Below are positions 62,122 to 64,000 of a stretch of 64,000 nucleotides of DNA, in pieces. Each line of letters begins with the position of its first letter. The stretch's first letter is position 1. The notes under the pieces are model-generated. The model ran no database searches. It was not told the origin of the DNA and worked only from the letters and a program-made list of their open reading frames with translations. Source of the stretch: Arabidopsis thaliana (Eukaryota > Streptophyta > Magnoliopsida > Brassicales > Brassicaceae). The stretch lies in NCBI RefSeq assembly GCF_000001735.4, contig NC_003075.7, forward strand, positions 6,015,001 through 6,079,000. Direction: 5' to 3'. Both the position numbers and the translations under genes were made by a program.

Positions 62122-62842
62122 CTAAAACCGAACCCAACACCGAGTGCATTGAGCAACACAATCTCCTTTACAATCCACATTATATCCCAACACTTTCGGA
62201 TTCCGAAGCAACAGATTTCGTAGTTGCTTACCCGTAATCCCCCATTGGTTTTCCAAAATCCCAATGTTTGGTTTCATCTCCTCTTCAAGACTGCAACCAA
62301 GTACTTCCGGGAATTTCTTCATCACCTTATGAAGATCTTCGTCTGATAAACCAAGACTTCTAAGGAACTCTAGTATTTGATTCAAAGTTTCCACCTTTGG
62401 ATTCTCTTTCACTCGTTCTTCGGTCCAGTACGGAGAGTGGATATGACCAAACGCTTTCCCTAGTATCTTGTCTTTCTCCTCAACACTGAAATCAAAACAA
62501 GACAAAGCTTCTTTGCATTCTTCCCATATATTTGGATCTTCATTAGAGGTTTCCACTTGTGTTGTTGAACAAAACACTATCCACTTGCTTCGCGAATATG
62601 AAGATGTCCTTACGCCTCCATTAACACCATGATACGACGAGTTCAATCTTAATGGTAAAACATTAGTGTATGTTACAAGATCAACCTGCAAAACAAAAGC
62701 AATGCATGTCCCATGAGATTTTTCAGAAAAGACCATGAGAAATATAACTTTTGGTCAGGGATAAATTACATACTGCAGAGTGGCGGAAGCATTTGGCTGA
62801 ACCCAATGTTGCCAAAGGTGAAGCCAACGAGTTTCCCACCAT
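62122..62842 (-). CDS. Short mTERF-family organellar protein
   Basis: Two coding exons: 62842-62774 (23 codons) and 62685-62122; 210 aa. The start at 62842 is the only ATG whose frame passes through the splice into the long second exon. The N-terminus (MVGNSLASPLATLGSAKCFRHSA ... SSYSRSKWIVFC) is Ser/Arg-rich with few acids, as in organelle transit peptides. The mature part holds two to three helical mTERF-type units (LNQILEFLRSLGLSDEDLHKVMKKFPEVLGCSLEEEMKPNI and ITGKQLRNLLLRNPKVLGYNVDC) and ends AQCTRCWVRF. Much shorter than usual mTERFs (300-600 aa), so nucleic-acid binding may be limited or altered. At4g09620 by order. Confidence 0.85.
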
Positions 62843-62876
62843 CTCCTGTTTCAGTAACAAACCACAAAGTAACCAT
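62767..62876 (-). promoter_or_regulatory. Upstream overlapping ORF in the mTERF leader
   Basis: An ATG at 62876, 34 bases before the main start and in another frame, opens a reading frame (MVTLWFVTETGDGGKL...) that runs through exon 1 and stops just after the splice junction. If the transcript starts upstream of it, scanning ribosomes must bypass it to make mTERF. Confidence 0.45.
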
Positions 62877-63015
62877 TGAGGAGAGAAACTATAATGCAGA
62901 AGAAATCAGCAATTCCATCCAAACCAATGTGTGTATCAATTAGCAAACAAGACTATCGCATAGTCAAGCTCTAGATCCATGACTTAATCTGAATCGAACG
63001 AAAATTTCGCAAATT

Positions 63016-63650
63016 GAAGAGAAAAGAGAGAGAGAGAGAGAGAGATTTAGTTCTTTAATACTATACTACAGTTTGTTAATCTGTAAAACTCATTTCATTA
63101 GCTGTGTAAACATGTACAAATGTGTCTATACACAGGCGATTAAACGAAGTAATGATCCGAGACTAGAGCTCTCTATCTAACTCATTTGCATATACATATC
63201 ATACCCATATCCATCAGTGAAGCTAATAGTAACTAAAGAAGTAATAGTGTTTAGAATCACAAATGGGCATTGAACAAACCAATACAATCTAAGTACAAAT
63301 CATACGAGAATATTATAAAGGATAAAACTTTTGTGCAAATTTCTGCATATGGAAGAGAAAAGAGAGAGATTGGTTCGCTGTGGTTCTCTAATACTATATA
63401 AGAGTTTGTACAAATGTGTAACATACGCGATCAAACGAAGTACTGATCCGATACTAACAAGTAACACCTCTCTAAACCCTCTAACTAACTAATTTACAGA
63501 TACATTCATACCAATCAAGAAGAGTAAAGCTAATAGTAAGTGAAGAAGTAATAGTGTTCTGAATCACAAATGAGCATTGAACAACCAATAGAATCTAAGT
63601 ACAAATCATAGAGAACATCATAAAGGACAAAACTTTGTGTGAATTTGTTA
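63016..63650. repeat. 336-bp direct duplication
   Basis: Unit starting gaagagaaaagagag at 63016 recurs at 63352. Shared later blocks include ctaatagtaa, agaagtaatagtgtt, aatcacaaatg-gcattgaaca and aatctaagtacaaatcata. Diverged with indels. Non-coding; the first unit starts with a (GA)n run. Confidence 0.85.
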
Positions 63651-63839
63651 AGGAACTTGACAGGAACAGAAGCATAAGCTTGATATGTTCAAATTTCGAT
63701 CCAAATCAGAGAGATTTGATGAACAAAATCATAATGGAAATATAAATCGACAATGACTTGTCCTAAACCAATTCAGAATCCCCTTTTAATAAAAATCCAA
63801 ACTTTTTGTGTAACCCTAATCGAATTCGAGAATCTAACT

Positions 63840-64000
63840 TAAGGTAAATCACAAATTGTGAACAGAGAAGCATTGAAACAACGATTGAGAGAATACCATT
63901 GACGCAAGTGGAGAAAAGATGCCTAGAGTGTGCGAGGATACTCTTAACTCGTTCACCGATGAACTCAAATCACTGAGTCAGATAAGCAACCGAGTCAACA
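63840..64000 (+). other. Possible first exon cut by the window end (strand unresolved)
   Basis: The + strand is open from an ATG at 63919 to the end (MPRVCEDTLNSFTDELKSLSQISNRV), preceded by an in-frame stop at 63886. On the minus strand the same bases give an equally protein-like frame (DLSSSVNELRVSSHTLGIFSPLASM) ending at a GT donor near 63897, but with an in-frame TGA near the window edge. GC content rises here, so an exon or UTR of the next gene is likely. Confidence 0.35.

Noticed and set aside
62122-62736. mTERF start at 62736
   Set aside because: That ATG is inside the intron; the spliced frame from 62842 gives a transit peptide and consistent phase.

Overview
This is plant nuclear DNA. 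AT-rich intergenic sequence, GT-AG introns and plant families (GASA, SAUR, NHL, CDPK, UGT, GH100 invertase) all point that way. Assembled proteins match, as I remember them, an Arabidopsis thaliana chromosome 4 short-arm run from about At4g09490 (RNase H fragment) to At4g09620 (mTERF): UGT79B7, CINV2, a phosphoglycerate mutase, SAUR17, an ECA1-type protein, GIP1, a PA-TM-RING protein, CPK4, a VTT/DedA protein, NHL22, GASA3, GASA2 and an mTERF protein. Locus names rest on recognition of protein and gene order, not on a search. Exon boundaries were read directly, and the summed exons give integral reading frames for every multi-exon gene.

Layout. 0-3.2 kb: a hAT transposase relic whose intron took a truncated LINE, then a simple-repeat-rich UGT upstream region. 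3.2-11.8 kb: UGT, invertase and phosphoglycerate mutase genes. 12-22 kb: gene-poor, with MITE-like elements, a SAUR gene, a SINE, a Helitron and a decayed Copia 3' half. 22.5-28.7 kb: a secreted Cys-rich protein, GIP1, an F-box/kelch pseudogene and a PA-TM-RING gene. 29-34.5 kb: two abutting Helitrons and a Harbinger relic. 34.5-39.3 kb: CPK4 (+) and the VTT gene (-), convergent. 39.4-51 kb: the main repeat island, with a tandem hAT-like pair, a GA tract, a 2.3-kb head-to-head palindrome of LINE ORF1 sequence, an LTR-like GC-rich block and a Helitron end. 51.1-57.6 kb: NHL22 and a structurally complete but coding-dead Copia element with a 5-bp target duplication. 57.9-62.9 kb: tandem GASA3/GASA2 and the mTERF gene. 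The last kilobase is a direct duplication followed by the edge of an unresolved gene.

The genes are independent housekeeping, signalling and development loci and form no pathway cluster. GASA2/GASA3 are the one functional tandem pair, and the duplication includes their promoters. The most unusual structure is the ORF1 palindrome at 43.4-45.7 kb. I see no evidence for a new multi-gene system. The novelty lies in transposon archaeology: exact target duplications, a paralogous empty site, abutting Helitrons and repeat expansion inside an LTR.
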